Source of the DNA: Rutstroemia sp. NJR-2017a BVV2
Taxonomy: Eukaryota > Ascomycota > Leotiomycetes > Helotiales > Rutstroemiaceae
Direction: 5' to 3'
Assembly (NCBI GenBank): GCA_002946415.1
Contig: NJPS01000005.1
Coordinates: 174,888-238,887, forward strand
DNA: 64,000 nucleotides
A program made the position numbers and the translations under genes. Shown here in pieces: positions 35,790-47,945 of this stretch. Each line of letters begins with the position of its first letter. Position 1 is the first letter of the stretch. The notes under the pieces were generated by a model. It did no database searches and was not told the origin of the DNA. It saw nothing but the letters and a program-made list of their open reading frames with translations.

Positions 35790-37125
35790 TAGAAAATAAT
35801 ATAGATATATTATAAAAAGAATCTTATATTATAATAAATAATATATTTGATAAATACTTTTATTATTAATTAACTAATATGAAATTCGAAAATATTATCT
35901 ATAAAGAAATAGCTATAGAGAATATTAATTATAGTAAATTATTTGTGAAATTAAGCTCAATATTGTTTTGTAGAGATTATAATTAAAAATAGATATAAAG
36001 ATATAATTAGTATCTAGAAAATAAATAATAAGATCAAAGATAAAATTGAAAAGAAAACTTATCTTATTCAAACTAGAAGTAATTATATCAATAATAATAT
36101 AATTATCGATAATAAAACTAACTCCAAACTAACTAATAGAAAGAGATTCTTAATTAGTAAGAATTTAGTATCTAGTATAGGAAAATCAAAACTTAGATTT
36201 TCGAGAAAGTAAAAAATTAATAAAAAGAATTATATTAATAATATACTTTATACTATCTTATTTATAAAATATATATTGAATATGAAAATTCTCAATATAT
36301 TTTGCAGAAAGAAGTTTAGAAGAGTTTTATATAGAATATTCCTTAGAAAATTAATAATTATATTTACTAAATTAATTATCAGATATAGTGAAAACTTGAA
36401 AATAAATAAATTAAATTATAGAAAATAATAGATTTCAAATAAAATAAGTAGAAAAGAAATAGGATATATTAGTTAGATTATAGTTATAATAGTTTATAAA
36501 TAAGAATTATATATATAATTATAAAGATTACTTTATATTTGTTATTATAGAAACAAATTACTATATATTAATATATATTTAAATAATAATAAGGTACTAG
36601 TATTATAATTTACAATTTTAATTTTTATCGATTTATATTTACTAGATTGATTATATATTTCTAACTGAAATTATAAAGTTTTTGATACTTTTTCCTAATA
36701 TCTTCTCTACAAAAATCAGATATCATTTACTAATATATAGGAATATATTACTATTATTACTTAATATCAAATAGATATTATACTAGAAGATATATTATTA
36801 GATAATCCTATTAATAGAAGTTAAGAAAATTTTATAAAAAAACAAATTCTATCTGATTATAAGATAATAGTTAAGAAGAATACTAATTTTATAAATAAAT
36901 ATCTATAAGATAAATATTAATAATATAAATATTATAATATATATTTCTATTAAACTAATATATTATATATAGAAATGATATTTTAATCTACTTCTCTATA
37001 CTTAATCTAAAATAATCAAAGGAATTTAACTTTTATTTTATTTATTATATATATACTAAGATATTCCTAGTATAGCTTTATAATTATTCCTTTATTTTAT
37101 AATTCAAGCTTTGAACTAGAAAATA
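35790..37125. other. Copia 3' region, unassigned last piece
   Basis: This AT-rich sequence lies between LINE F and the Copia 3' LTR. Two plus-strand stretches look protein-like apart from TAA/TAG: about 35790-35995 (Met-Lys-Phe-Glu-Asn, then Phe-Cys-Arg-Asp-Tyr) and about 36050-36430 (Lys/Arg-rich). They are in different frames, and neither shows a known domain. No clear polypurine tract precedes the LTR. Confidence 0.55.
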
Positions 37126-37457
37126 TATTATAAGAATTAATTAGCTAATATAGATTATAAAAATTATTAACCTAAATTAGAATTTTATATAGTTATAGAT
37201 TTATTTAATAAGTAACTTATAGAATTGAACTTTGAGGATCAATAATCTCTTTATATAAATCTTCGATATTAGTAATTCTAAAACCTTATTACTTAGATAT
37301 TATTTTGTACTTTAGATCTCTTTTATAAAGATTATCAACTTATAAAAAAGGTTGAGAAAGTCAGTTTAAGAAGATCAAATAATTATTACTTTACTTTATA
37401 ATTATCTATTATTGTTTTTATTTAATTCCTTTTATTTAGTTATTACAATATATAATA
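37126..37457 (+). repeat. Copia 3' LTR
   Basis: This 332-bp repeat is equal in length to 4761-5092 and ends in ATATAATA. It is followed by CTTTG (37458-37462), the duplicated target, and then by LINE B sequence that continues from 4760. Confidence 0.93.
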
Positions 37458-38251
37458 CTTTGTTAATAATTTCTTAAATAATTCTATTAGGTTCTAATAT
37501 TTTTCTTTTGATTTTAGTTGAGTAAGTTAAAACTAATTCGGTATTAGCTAGTTTAAATTAACTCCAATTTATTACTTTATATCTTTTCTAATTTAGACTA
37601 ATTGAACTAAGTAATTAAAGAAAGAAAGTATTTTTTAATATAATTTCTTTTTTTTTAAAAATAGTTTTTTCTATAATATTTAGAAAAGATTGATTTAAAT
37701 AAGATTTAATATAGCTAAATATTTTAAAAATTGATTTAGAATTATTATTTTCAAGAAAAGTATTTTAATAATTTTTTTAAATTAGTTTTATGTTTAGAAA
37801 ATAGTAATTCCGAACTAATCAATACTATTTTTCATAAAAACCTTAATTTATTTAGATTTTTAATTTTCTCTAAATTAATAATATCAATTTTCTTAAATAC
37901 TTTAGCTCGGGAATTTACTAAAATTTAGTTTTTAAATTAAATTTAGTTTTTGAAATAGCTTTGCTAACTATTAATTAAACTAATAATAATAATTCCAAAC
38001 TAATTGATTTTAGATAATTTTGTATTATCTTATCTAATTTCAGATCTAACTAAATAAAATCAGAAAAAAGATTAGCTAGAATAATTAATTTCTTTGTAAT
38101 TTTAACTAAATAGTTTAGAAATAGTTCTCAATCTACTAATTTAATATTAAAATTAATATTAAATAATTTTTATCTATTTAGTAATATTAACTCTTTTCTT
38201 TTTTTTAAAATAAATAAAATCGATAAATAATTAGATTCTAAATCAGCTAGT
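37458..38251 (-). mobile_element. LINE family 1 copy B, reverse transcriptase to endonuclease piece
   Basis: Collinear with copy D at about 19915-20720, this piece resumes exactly where the Copia interrupted B. It covers the ORF2 segment between reverse transcriptase and endonuclease. It ends with AAATCAGCTAGT (38240-38251), the left target-site duplication of the SINE-like insertion. No frame is open. Confidence 0.88.
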
Positions 38252-38553
38252 TAATTGATTAATTGATTTTTCATTTTAATAACCTTTTTGAATTTAAGAT
38301 TATAATAGATCGGGTTCTCGATAAATAAGAACTAATTAAGAAAGGTATTTTATTTCTAATCTAATAAATCAGATAATTATAAAAGATAGTAAGGGACTAG
38401 TTTTAATAAAGAAAAGATAATTAACTCTCTAAATAAATTATACTAGATTTTTTATTCTAAAATATATTTTTTGAAAATGGATTTATCGAGAAAAATAAAT
38501 CCAGCTAATATTATTATATTATCAAATTAAGTATTATTTTGATCGATTTGATT
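38252..38553 (-). mobile_element. SINE-like element sharing the LINE 3' end
   Basis: This 302-bp insertion in LINE B has a 12-bp duplication (AAATCAGCTAGT at 38240-38251, AAATTAGTTAGT at 38554-38565; two C/T differences). Its left (3') end has an AATC-type tail and about 45 bp closely matching the terminal 3' UTR of LINE family 1. Beyond that it is unrelated to the LINE. A different small hairpin (GTTCT...AGAAC, 38314-38332) occupies the LINE hairpin position. It is too short to encode proteins. A Pol III promoter is not demonstrable after mutation, though a tRNA-like head near 38480-38540 is possible. Confidence 0.82.
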
Positions 38554-39052
38554 AAATTAGTTAGTATTTACTAATTATCAATATATTTAGCTAATATTTA
38601 TATAATTAATATAAGATCTAGAACTAATTCTATAACTCTTCTAAAAAATATAATAATTTTAAATTTATTAATTAATTCCAAGTTTTGCTTTTTAATCTAT
38701 CTAACTAATTTAGAACTAACTTAACTACTTTAACTATTTAGATTTTATTAAGAATAATAGAAGTTAAAATTATTCAAAATTATTGAATTAGTTGAAATAA
38801 TTTTAAATAATAAATTTCTTTATACTATTTTAATTGATATTTTTTCGATTTAGCTAGTGTCGTTATAAATATTAATTAATTCGAGTATATTATTTTCTTT
38901 AGCTACTAATAGAACTAATAGATTAAAATTAATATTCGAAGAAACTAATATAATATTAGATATATATATTTTCGAGATATAAATAAATATTTGAAATCTA
39001 GATTCTAAAATAATTAGAAAGATTTGATTAAAGCTAATATAAGAAATTAATT
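38554..39052 (-). mobile_element. LINE family 1 copy B, endonuclease piece
   Basis: It is collinear with copy D at about 20720-21190 and covers part of the endonuclease. It is cut at about 39052 by the tail of copy H. The rest of B beyond the endonuclease is not found collinearly after H, so B's 5' third is deleted or rearranged. Confidence 0.82.
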
Positions 39053-39108
39053 GATTGATTGATTTATTATTTTAACGACCTTTTTAAGTCTAAGACTATA
39101 ATAGGTCG

Positions 39109-39128
39109 GCTAACAGCTAGCTGCTAGC
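39109..39128 (-). other. LINE 3' UTR palindrome (copy H)
   Basis: GCTAACAGCTAGCTGCTAGC is the 20-bp palindrome type of copy F with transitions. Most changes fall symmetrically, leaving a nearly complete stem (one G-to-A change in the left arm). Confidence 0.7.
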
Positions 39129-39280
39129 AGCTAAGTAATAGTAGTATTTTAAATATATTTTTAGGCCAAATAGTATCAAGAGATAATAAGAAACTAGTTC
39201 TAGATAATGAAAATAAAATAAAGGAAAAATAGTAATTTCATAAAAAGAAAAGTAAAATAAATCCAATTTAATAATCCAAT

Positions 39281-39568
39281 TTAATTATCTTCTAGCTTAT
39301 AAGCTAAATGATATTTTCGGGTACTGATATTTATCTTACTTAAATAAGTAATACTAACTTCGATTCCGGAGCTAGTATCAAGAAGAAATAGAAATAATAA
39401 ATAATTTGTAGCTAGTTTATCTTTTAGCTTAATCCGAGCTAGATTAAAAAAAGAGCAATTTAAAAATAGATATTTAGGAATCTCTTTAGCTTTATAAATA
39501 TATTTATTATTGCTAGTATACTCTAATAAATATAAATATAATTTTAAATAACTATATCTAATTTTCAA
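39281..39568 (-). pseudogene. LINE ORF2 C-terminal segment (copy H)
   Basis: This is a 95-codon open stretch homologous to 2961-3248. The knuckle is largely destroyed: the first Cys positions read Tyr and one late Cys (Leu-Asn-Cys-Ser) remains. It is open because the segment lacks Trp and Gln codons. Confidence 0.82.
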
Positions 39569-42500
39569 TTAATAGAAGATACTAATAATAGCTCTTTTAG
39601 TCGATTTTGGGATTTGAATTCGATTTCGAGAAGAAAAATTGAAAATTTTTAAATAACTAATTAAGTTAAATAGATTAGTCTCCAAAGCTTTAGAAAGAGA
39701 TTAAGATTATTCTTGATTTTTAATTTGCTTTATTTGAGCTTTCAAATAACTAAAACTAGTTATATTAGTCAAAAGATCTATTTTCGTTCTTGATTTGACT
39801 AGTAGATCTACTTTTTCGTTGTTTAGTATCTCGAAGTAATCTGGAATCTAAGCTAGTTTAATTTTAATCTCTTTTTCAACTATTTATCAACTAGCTTCGC
39901 AAGTTAATATTATTTGGTTTTGTCTAAGTTTATCACTAAGTAATTTTAATCTTTATAAAGTAGCTTAAGTATCTAAGAAAATAATGAATTCTTGATTTTT
40001 TTGAACTATTTTGCTTATTAGTTTAATTCTTTCAGCTATTCCAGCTAGTTCGCTATTATAAACTAACTAATTAGTTCCAATATTCCAACTAAATTTATAG
40101 ATTAGTTTCTAATTGGAATTAAAAAGAGCTAAATCGATTCTTATTTCTTTTTAATTTACTAATTCTGATCTATTTATATAAATTAAATATTGATTCGAAG
40201 CTAGTAAAATAGTCAAGTTTTTATAGTTTTCAATTTCTAGTTTTTTAGATAATTTACTAATTTCAACCAAATAAGGAGTAATAGTTTAAAGTAAAAATTT
40301 AAAAGAACTAATTGATTTCAAATACTGAAAATAAACTAATAAGTATATTGAATATCTAATTCGCTTTATTTAGATTATTTTAGTTAATTCTTTTTAGGTT
40401 AGTACTAAATAATCTTGGAACTGATTATTAGTCTTCGATTTAGTTTAAATTTCTTTGAAAATTAAATGATTTTCGATTATTTTGAGAGTTCTAAATATAT
40501 ATTAATAGTTAGTAGTATTTAAATAAGTTTAGAAAGATACTAATATAACTTCTATTTTTATAGAAATTATTAAATTAGTTTTAAATACTTTAAGGATTTT
40601 CCGAAAAGCTAAATTTTATAAATATTGAAATTAAGTTTTGAATTTAGTTTATTCTTTCTAGTATATAAAGAATCTATAGTTTGAGATACTAGTAATATAA
40701 GCGATATATAGTTAGTATATTACAAAAAGTAAAAATACATTTTTGATATTAATTAGTTAATTAGCTTTTAAAAAAGCTAATTTAGTTTAACTAATTTTGG
40801 TGGAAATATATTAATTGAAATATAAAATATTATCAAACTAGATATCTAATTATTTCACTATTTTTGAAGATTATATTGATTGATTATTTAGTAAATTAAC
40901 TGAATTAGTCTTAATAATTCCTTATTTATTTTTGAAAAAGTAAATTAACTTTATTTTTACTAAATCGAATTCAATACTACTAGTTTTTTTCAAGGTATAT
41001 AGTTTACTAACTTTTCTTTCTAGGATCTTATAATTCTTTTTGAGATTAGTTAAATTAGTAACTAATATAATATTATCTATATATAACTAGATTGAGATAG
41101 AAATTGATAGAAAAAGCTCTTTAATATAAATTAAAAAGAAAATCGATAAAATTGAATTATTCTAGAAGATATTAGTTGAAATAGATTGGAATTACTCAAT
41201 TTAGTTATCAAAACTTAAATAAAGTAATCGATATTCTAAAAAGTAATTAATTTAAGTAATTAAACTAATTAGTAGTTTTAATTTTTTTTAGAATAGTTAA
41301 TAGTTGGTTTTTTGAAATATAGTTGAAAGCTCTTTTAATATCTAAAAATAAAACTAATATTTTATATTCTTTTAGATAATTTTCTTGAACCTTATTTACT
41401 AATAGTAGTCCGATATCGATAGTTGATTTTTTAAGTTTTCTACTAATTTGGGAATTATATAGTAAGCTAGTTGTTTTAGCTAAATAATTTAAGTTTTTTG
41501 CTAGTATTCTCTTACTTATTTTACTTAAATAGTTAAGAAATGAAATTATTCTATAAGCTTTTGAAACTAAATTGTTAGATTTAGCTAGTTTTTTGAAAAT
41601 AATTTTAATCGTTTATCTTCAATATTAGAGATAATATCCAAGATCGATTAGATAAGTAAAAACTTTATAAAATATCTTAAGAATAGTTAAATAAGCTTTA
41701 TTGATAATTTCTTAAATAATTCTATTAGATCTTAGAGTTTTCCTTTTAATTTTAGTTAAATAAATTAGTACTAATTCGATACTAACTAGTTTAAGCTAGT
41801 TCCAATCAACTACTTTATATCTTTCCTAATTAGGACTAGTCGAACTAGAAAGTTGGGAGAAGAAGGTATTTCTTAAAATAGTTTCTTTTTCTTTAAAAAT
41901 AATTTTATCTAAAATAGTTAGAAAAGATTAGTTGAAGTAGAATTTAGTATAGTTAAAAGTTTTAAATATTAATTTAGAATTATTATTTTCAAGAAAAGTA
42001 TTCCAATAATCCTTTTTAACTAGTTTTATCTTTAAAAATATTGATTCCGAATTAATCGGTATTATTCTTGATAAAAATCTTGATTAGTTTAACTATTTTG
42101 GATTTTTAATTTTCTCTAAGTTGATATTATTAATTTTCTTAGACTTTTTAGTTCAGGGATCTACCAAAATTTAGTTTTTAAACTAGATTTAGTTTTGGGA
42201 ATAACTTTGCTAATTACTAATTAAACTAATAATAATAGTTTAGAACTAATCGGTTCTAGATAATATTATACTTCTTTATGTAATTTTAAATCTATTCGAG
42301 TGAAATCAAGAAAGGAACTAATTAGAATAATTAATTTCTTTATAATTTTGATTAAATAATCTGAAAATAGTTTCTAATTTACTAACTTAGTATTAAAATT
42401 AGTATTAGCTAATTTTTGTTTATTTGGAGATATTAATACTTTTTTCTTTTTTAAAGTAAATAAAATTAATAAATAATCAGATCCTAAGTTAGCTAGTATT

Positions 42501-44815
42501 TGCTAGTTATCAATATATTTAGTTAATATTTATATAGCTAATATAAAATCTAAAACTAACTTGCTAACTCCTCTAAAAAATATAATAGTCTTAAGTTTAT
42601 TAATTAGTTCTAGATTTTGTTTTTCAATCTATCAAACTAGTTTAATACTAATTTAATTACTTCAATTATTCGGGTTCTATTAAGGATAATAAAGATTGAA
42701 ATTATCCAAAATAAGTAAACTAGTTGAAATAATCTTAGATAATAAGCTTTTTTCCATTATTTTAATCGAAGTTCCTTTGATTTAGCTAGTTTCGTTATAA
42801 ATATTAACTAGTTCGAGTATATTGCTTTCTTTAGTTACTAATAGGACTAATAGATTAAGATCGATATTCGAAGAAGTTAGTATAATACTAAGTATATAGA
42901 TTTTCGAGATATAAATAAATATTCGAGATCTAAATCTTAGAATAATTAGAAAGAAATAATTAAAGCTAATATAAAAAACCGATCAATTATTTGAATAATC
43001 TGGATTTTCATTTATAATCCAAAGTTTTTGGATTAATATTAAATCGATTTTTAGTTTAATAGTTAGTTATAATACTGATTTAGTTATTATCGAACTTCGA
43101 TTTAGATTTATTTAGAAGATTCGAATATTTATATTAATTATAAATTAACTTTTTTGATAGCTTTATATATTTTATATTTTTTAGAAATAGAAATATAATT
43201 ATTTTTGTAATTAATATATCTTGATACTAAATAAAGATATTTTTAGTTATTTTGATTATAAATCGAACAATAATATTAATTGGTAATATAGAGTTCGTTA
43301 TAGAGATTATATTTAATCTCTTTTTAACAAAATTTTGCTAAATATCCAAATTCTTGATATTTAGTATATTAAGTAGATCTAGAAATAATAAAAAGCTTTT
43401 CAGTTTTAATACTAATTCTAGTTATCCAAACTCGATTTTTTATATATCTCTCAGTTTTTGCTTTAGTAATAAATAATATTACTATTGATTCTCTTTATTT
43501 AATAACTCGATTTTCTGTTAAAGATAGTTAATATAGAGTATTAATTAGTTTTAAATTCAGATTAAAATTAAAAGTCTTTAGTTTATTCAATACTAGTTCT
43601 ATTTTATAAAGTATATTGAAATCTTAAGTTAAGATATTATAAAGTACTACTTTATATCAAAGTTTATCTTTTAAATATAATTTAAAAATAATTAAATATT
43701 CTTAAATAGCTCTTTTCTCAAAAAGGAAATCAGAAATAAAAGAAATAATAATAGTAATTACTAGATTCTTCTTATTACTAATAATAGTAATCGAGGAGAT
43801 TATTAGTTCTTTGATATTTTTGTTTAAGAAGATTTTATTAATAATATTTTATAGAGCTAGTACCAAGAAAGAGATATCGAGATCTTAAACCAAAATTAAT
43901 CGATTTTGGATTTTAGCTTTTTTAACGATTTTATTGATAGTAATCTAGTTTCCAGAATTGCTATTATTATCTACTAATATTATTGAGATAAAAGTGGGTT
44001 CGGAAGATAACTTAGCTAAGAAAATAGTCGAAATAATAATAGTAATAGTTAAATTAGATTAGATTTAAGAAGGATTTTTGAGAATTATAATATTAGTTCT
44101 ATTAGTAATACTAGCTACTTTAGTTTTAACTTCGATTTTTTATATAATATATTCCAGATTATTAACTTGAGAAACTAGTTAATTAGTAATTTTTTATAGT
44201 TTTCCTAATCCTATTTATTCTCTAAATATTTCGATTAGATCGAGGATTTGAGTTTATTTATTATATAATTTAGTAGCCGAATATACTTTAACTAGTAAAT
44301 TATATATCTAGAGAATTTTAGTATTAGCTAGATCTAGAGTAATTAGTTTAATAATAGAGAAATAGATAATTTTGTTTGGTTTAGAAGAAATAAAGAAATT
44401 AGTAGATATTTCTACTGAATCTAGTAGTAATATTTATAATAGTATTAAGTAAGTCCAAATTGAAAATCTTATTTAAACCAGATATATCCAAATTTAGATT
44501 GAAAATCGAAATAGTTAGTAATATAAAACTATTATCTATTTCTATATCGATACTAATAAAAGGAGAAAATCGAATAATAATATTACTAATAGATTTAGAA
44601 GTATATTGATAAGTTGGAGTTAAAAGAGATTCGATTTAGATAGAATTTTGAAAGATTTGAGTTTTCGAATTTGTTATTTTAGTTATAATAATAATATCTT
44701 GATAACTAATAAATATATTATTAAGCAAACTAGTAGATTCGATCTGTAGAAGTATATATAGTTGGATTTTATATTGGATTTGATGATTTTGGATTCGGAA
44801 TTGTTTCTTGAATTC

Positions 44816-45206
44816 GGATCTATTTATTGATACTGATTTGATTATAAATATATCCAAGTTTGGGTTGAAAATCGAAGTAATTAGTAATATAAAGTTATTA
44901 TCTATCTCTATATCGATATTAATAGATAGAGAGAATGGAATAGTAGTATTACTAACAGATCCAGAAATATATTGATAAGTTGAGATTGAAGAAGATTCGA
45001 TTTAGATAGGATTTTGAGAAGTTAAGATTCCTAAATCCGCTATTTTGGCCGCGACAACGATATCTCGATAACTAGTAGATATATTGCTAAGCGGGCTAGC
45101 AGGTTCGATCTGTAGAAATATATATAATCGGATTTTATATTAGGTTTAATGATTTTGAATTCGGAATTGTTTTTTCAAGCGTTTTTTCTTTTTTCGCCAA
45201 AGAGTT
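44816..45206 (-). mobile_element. LINE family 1, 5'-end fragment (ORF1 start)
   Basis: This is a second copy of the ORF1 N-terminal region and 5' UTR on the minus strand, repeating about 44420-44812. It is less mutated than H and retains the longest 5' leader seen here, with a short GC-bearing stretch at 45180-45206. It could be the displaced 5' end of copy B. A plus-strand ORF1 follows directly, giving a head-to-head junction. Confidence 0.65.
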
Positions 45207-45217
45207 GTTATTTTAAG

Positions 45218-47945
45218 TTAATTGTACTATTATAAATATTATTACTAGATTTAGTAAAAATATCTATTATCTTTCTAAATATACTAATTTCTTTATTTCT
45301 TCTAAATTAAGTAAAATTATCTATTTCTTTATTATTAAAGTAATTATTTTGGATCTAGTTAATATTAAAATTCTTCAAATATATAATTTGTTAATCGAAA
45401 TATATTCAGTTGCTAAATTATATAATAAATAAATTTAAATTCTCGATTTAATCGAGATATTTAGAGAATATATTAAATTAGAAAAATTATAAAAGATTAC
45501 TAATTAATTAGTTTTTTAAGTTAATAACTTGGAATATATTATATAAAAAATTGAAGTTAAAACTAAAATGGTTAATATTAATAAAGAGATTAATATTATA
45601 ATTTTCTAAAACCTTTCTAGAAACCAATTTATTTAATTACTATTATTATTACTTTGATTATCTTATCAGTTAAATTATTATCTATATTCTTTTTTACTTT
45701 AGTAATATTAATAGATGATAATAGTAATTTTAAAAATTGGATTATTATTAATAAAACTATTGAAAAAAGTAAGGTCCAAAATCAATTAATTTTGATTCGA
45801 AATCTTAATATCTTTTTCTTAATATTAACTTTATAAAATACTATTAATAAAGTCTTTTTAGATAAAAATATTAAAAGATTAATAATTTCTTTAATTACTA
45901 TTACTAGTAATAAGAAGAATCTAATAATTATTATTATTATTTCTTTTATTTTTAATTTCTTATTTGAGAAAAGAATTATTTTGAAATATTTAATTACTTT
46001 TAAATTATATTTAAAAGATAAATCTTAATATAAAATAGTTTTTTATAATATCTCTATTTAGAACTTCAATATATTTTATAAAATAAAACTAATTTTCAAT
46101 AAATTAAAGACTTTTAATTCTAATTTGAATTTAAAACTAATTAGTACTTTATATTAGTTATCTTTAATAGAAAATCGAGTTATTAAATAAAAAGAATTAA
46201 TAGTAATTTTATTTGCTACTAAAATAGAAACTAAGAGATATATAAGAAATCAACTTTAGATAATTAAAATTAATATTAAAGTTAAAAAGTTTTTTATTAT
46301 TTCTAGATCTAATTAGTATATTAAATATCAAGAATTTGAATATTTAGTAAAATTTTACCGAAAAGAGATTAAATATAGTTTCTATAACGAACTTTATATT
46401 ACTTATTAATATTATTATTTGATTTATAACCAAAATAGTTAAAAATATTTCTATTTAATATTAAAATATATTAATTACAAAAATAATTATATTTTTATTT
46501 CTAAAAAATATGAAATTTATAAAGTTATTAAAGAAACTAATCTATAATTAATATAAATATCTGAATTCTCTAAATAAATCTAAATTGGAATTCGATTATA
46601 ACTAAATCAATATTATAACTAGTTATCAAATTAAAAATTGATTTAATATTAATCTAGGAACTTTGAATTATAAATAAAAATCCAGATTACTTAAATAATT
46701 AATTGATTTCTTATATTAGTTTTAATCAAATCTTTCTAATTATTTTAAAAATCAAATCTCGAATATTTATTTATATTTCGAAAATCTAAATATCTAATAT
46801 TATACTAATTTCTTCAAATACTAATTTTAACTTATTAATTCTATTAATAACTAAAGAAAATAATATAGTCGAACTAGTTAATATTTATAACAAAATTAAT
46901 TAAATCGAAGGGACTTTAATTAAAATAATAGAAAGAAGTTTACTATCTAGAATTATTTCGATTAATTTAATAATTTTAAATAATTTTAATCTTTTTTATC
47001 TTTAATAGAATGCAAATAATCGAAATAATCAAATTAATACTAAATTAGTTTGATAGATTAAAAATCAAAACTTGAAACTAATTAATAAATTTAAGATTAT
47101 TATATTTTTTAGAAAGATTATAAAATCAGTTCTAGATTTTATATTAGTTATATAAATACTAACTAGATATATTAATAACTAGCAAATATTAGCTAATTTA
47201 AGATCTAATTATTTACCGATTTTATTTATTTTAAAAAGAAAAAAAAACTAATTCTACTAAATAGATAAAAATTAACTAGTACTTATTTTAATACTAAATT
47301 AGTAAATTAAGAACTATTTTTTAGATTATTTAGTTAAAATTATAAAGAAATCGATTATTTTAGTTAGTTCTCTCTTTGATTTTATTCGGTTAGATTTGAA
47401 ATTAGACGAAGTAATATAAAATTATCTAGAATTGATTAATTCGGAATTATTATTACTAATTCAATTAGTAATTAGTAAAGCTATTCCAAAGATTAAATCT
47501 AGTTTAAAAACTAAATCTTGATAAATTCTCAAATTAAAATATTTAAGAAAATCAATATTATTAGTTTAGAGAAATTAAAAATTCAAATAAATTAAAGTTT
47601 TTATCAAAAATAGTATTAATTAGCTCGAAATCAATACTTTCTAAAAATAAAACTAGTTAAAAAAGATTACTAGAATACTTTTCTTGAAAATAATAATTCT
47701 AAATCAAAATTTAAAATATTTAACTATATTAAATCTTATTTAAATTAATCTCTTTTAGCTAAGAAAAAACTATTTCTAAAAAAAAAGAAACTATTTTAAA
47801 AAATATTTTTTTTCTCTAACTATTTAGTTTGACTAATCCTAATTAGGAAAGATATAAAATAATAAATTGAAGTTAGTTTAAACTAGCTAATACTATATTA
47901 ATATTAATTTATTTAACTAAAATCAAAAGGAAAATATTAGAATCT
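45218..47945 (+). mobile_element. LINE family 1 copy I, fragment
   Basis: This plus-strand LINE begins inside ORF1 (compare copy F at about 24010) and runs through ORF1 knuckles (about 46310-46520) and endonuclease (about 46740-47250) to the start of reverse transcriptase near 47945. There it is cut by the 5' end of copy J. It is heavily mutated, with no frame beyond 60 codons. Its 5' end is lost at the 45.2-kb junction. Confidence 0.78.

Larger units (their letters stand above)
4761..37457 (+). mobile_element. Copia-type LTR retrotransposon, interrupted by T1, D and F
   Basis: It is bounded by two 332-bp direct LTRs (4761-5092 and 37126-37457) and a 5-bp duplication (CTTTA/CTTTG, differing by one RIP-type transition). 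The interrupted LINE B continues collinearly on both sides. Internal order on the plus strand is gag, protease, integrase, reverse transcriptase, RNase H, which is the Copia (Pseudoviridae) order, with a primer-binding site resembling the initiator-Met anticodon arm. Removing nested insertions T1, D and F leaves about 9.8 kb, long for Copia. Roughly 3.4 kb of this lies between RNase H and the 3' LTR. All reading frames are riddled with TAA/TAG. Confidence 0.9.
39053..44812 (-). mobile_element. LINE family 1 copy H, near full length
   Basis: This ~5.76-kb minus-strand LINE has its tail at the left, then the palindrome-type 3' hairpin (39109-39128), C-terminal knuckle (39281-39568), RNase H (about 39800-40350) and reverse transcriptase (about 40780-41650). 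The active site at 41072-41083 reads Tyr-Ile-Asp-Asn. Endonuclease (about 42500-43050) and ORF1 (about 43200-44760) follow, and the 5' end is near 44812. The left flank is copy B, but the right flank is not the expected continuation of B. No convincing target-site duplication was found. Confidence 0.85.

Noticed and set aside
42950..42990. A possible right-hand target duplication of LINE H near 42960, resembling the B flank at 39030-39052.
   Set aside because: The similarity is family homology within the endonuclease region; flanking transversions show it is H's own sequence, and H continues collinearly through it.
44636..44857. A 73-codon minus-strand ORF.
   Set aside because: It is the open N-terminal piece of LINE H ORF1 read across the H/fragment junction, not an independent gene.
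116..45217. An 11-bp match in inverted orientation (CTTAAAATAAC at 116-126, its complement at 45207-45217) at the two possible ends of LINE B, suggesting a large inversion.
   Set aside because: In DNA this AT-rich an 11-mer can recur by chance, and the sequence beyond 45217 is ORF1 of another LINE rather than the expected continuation of copy A.
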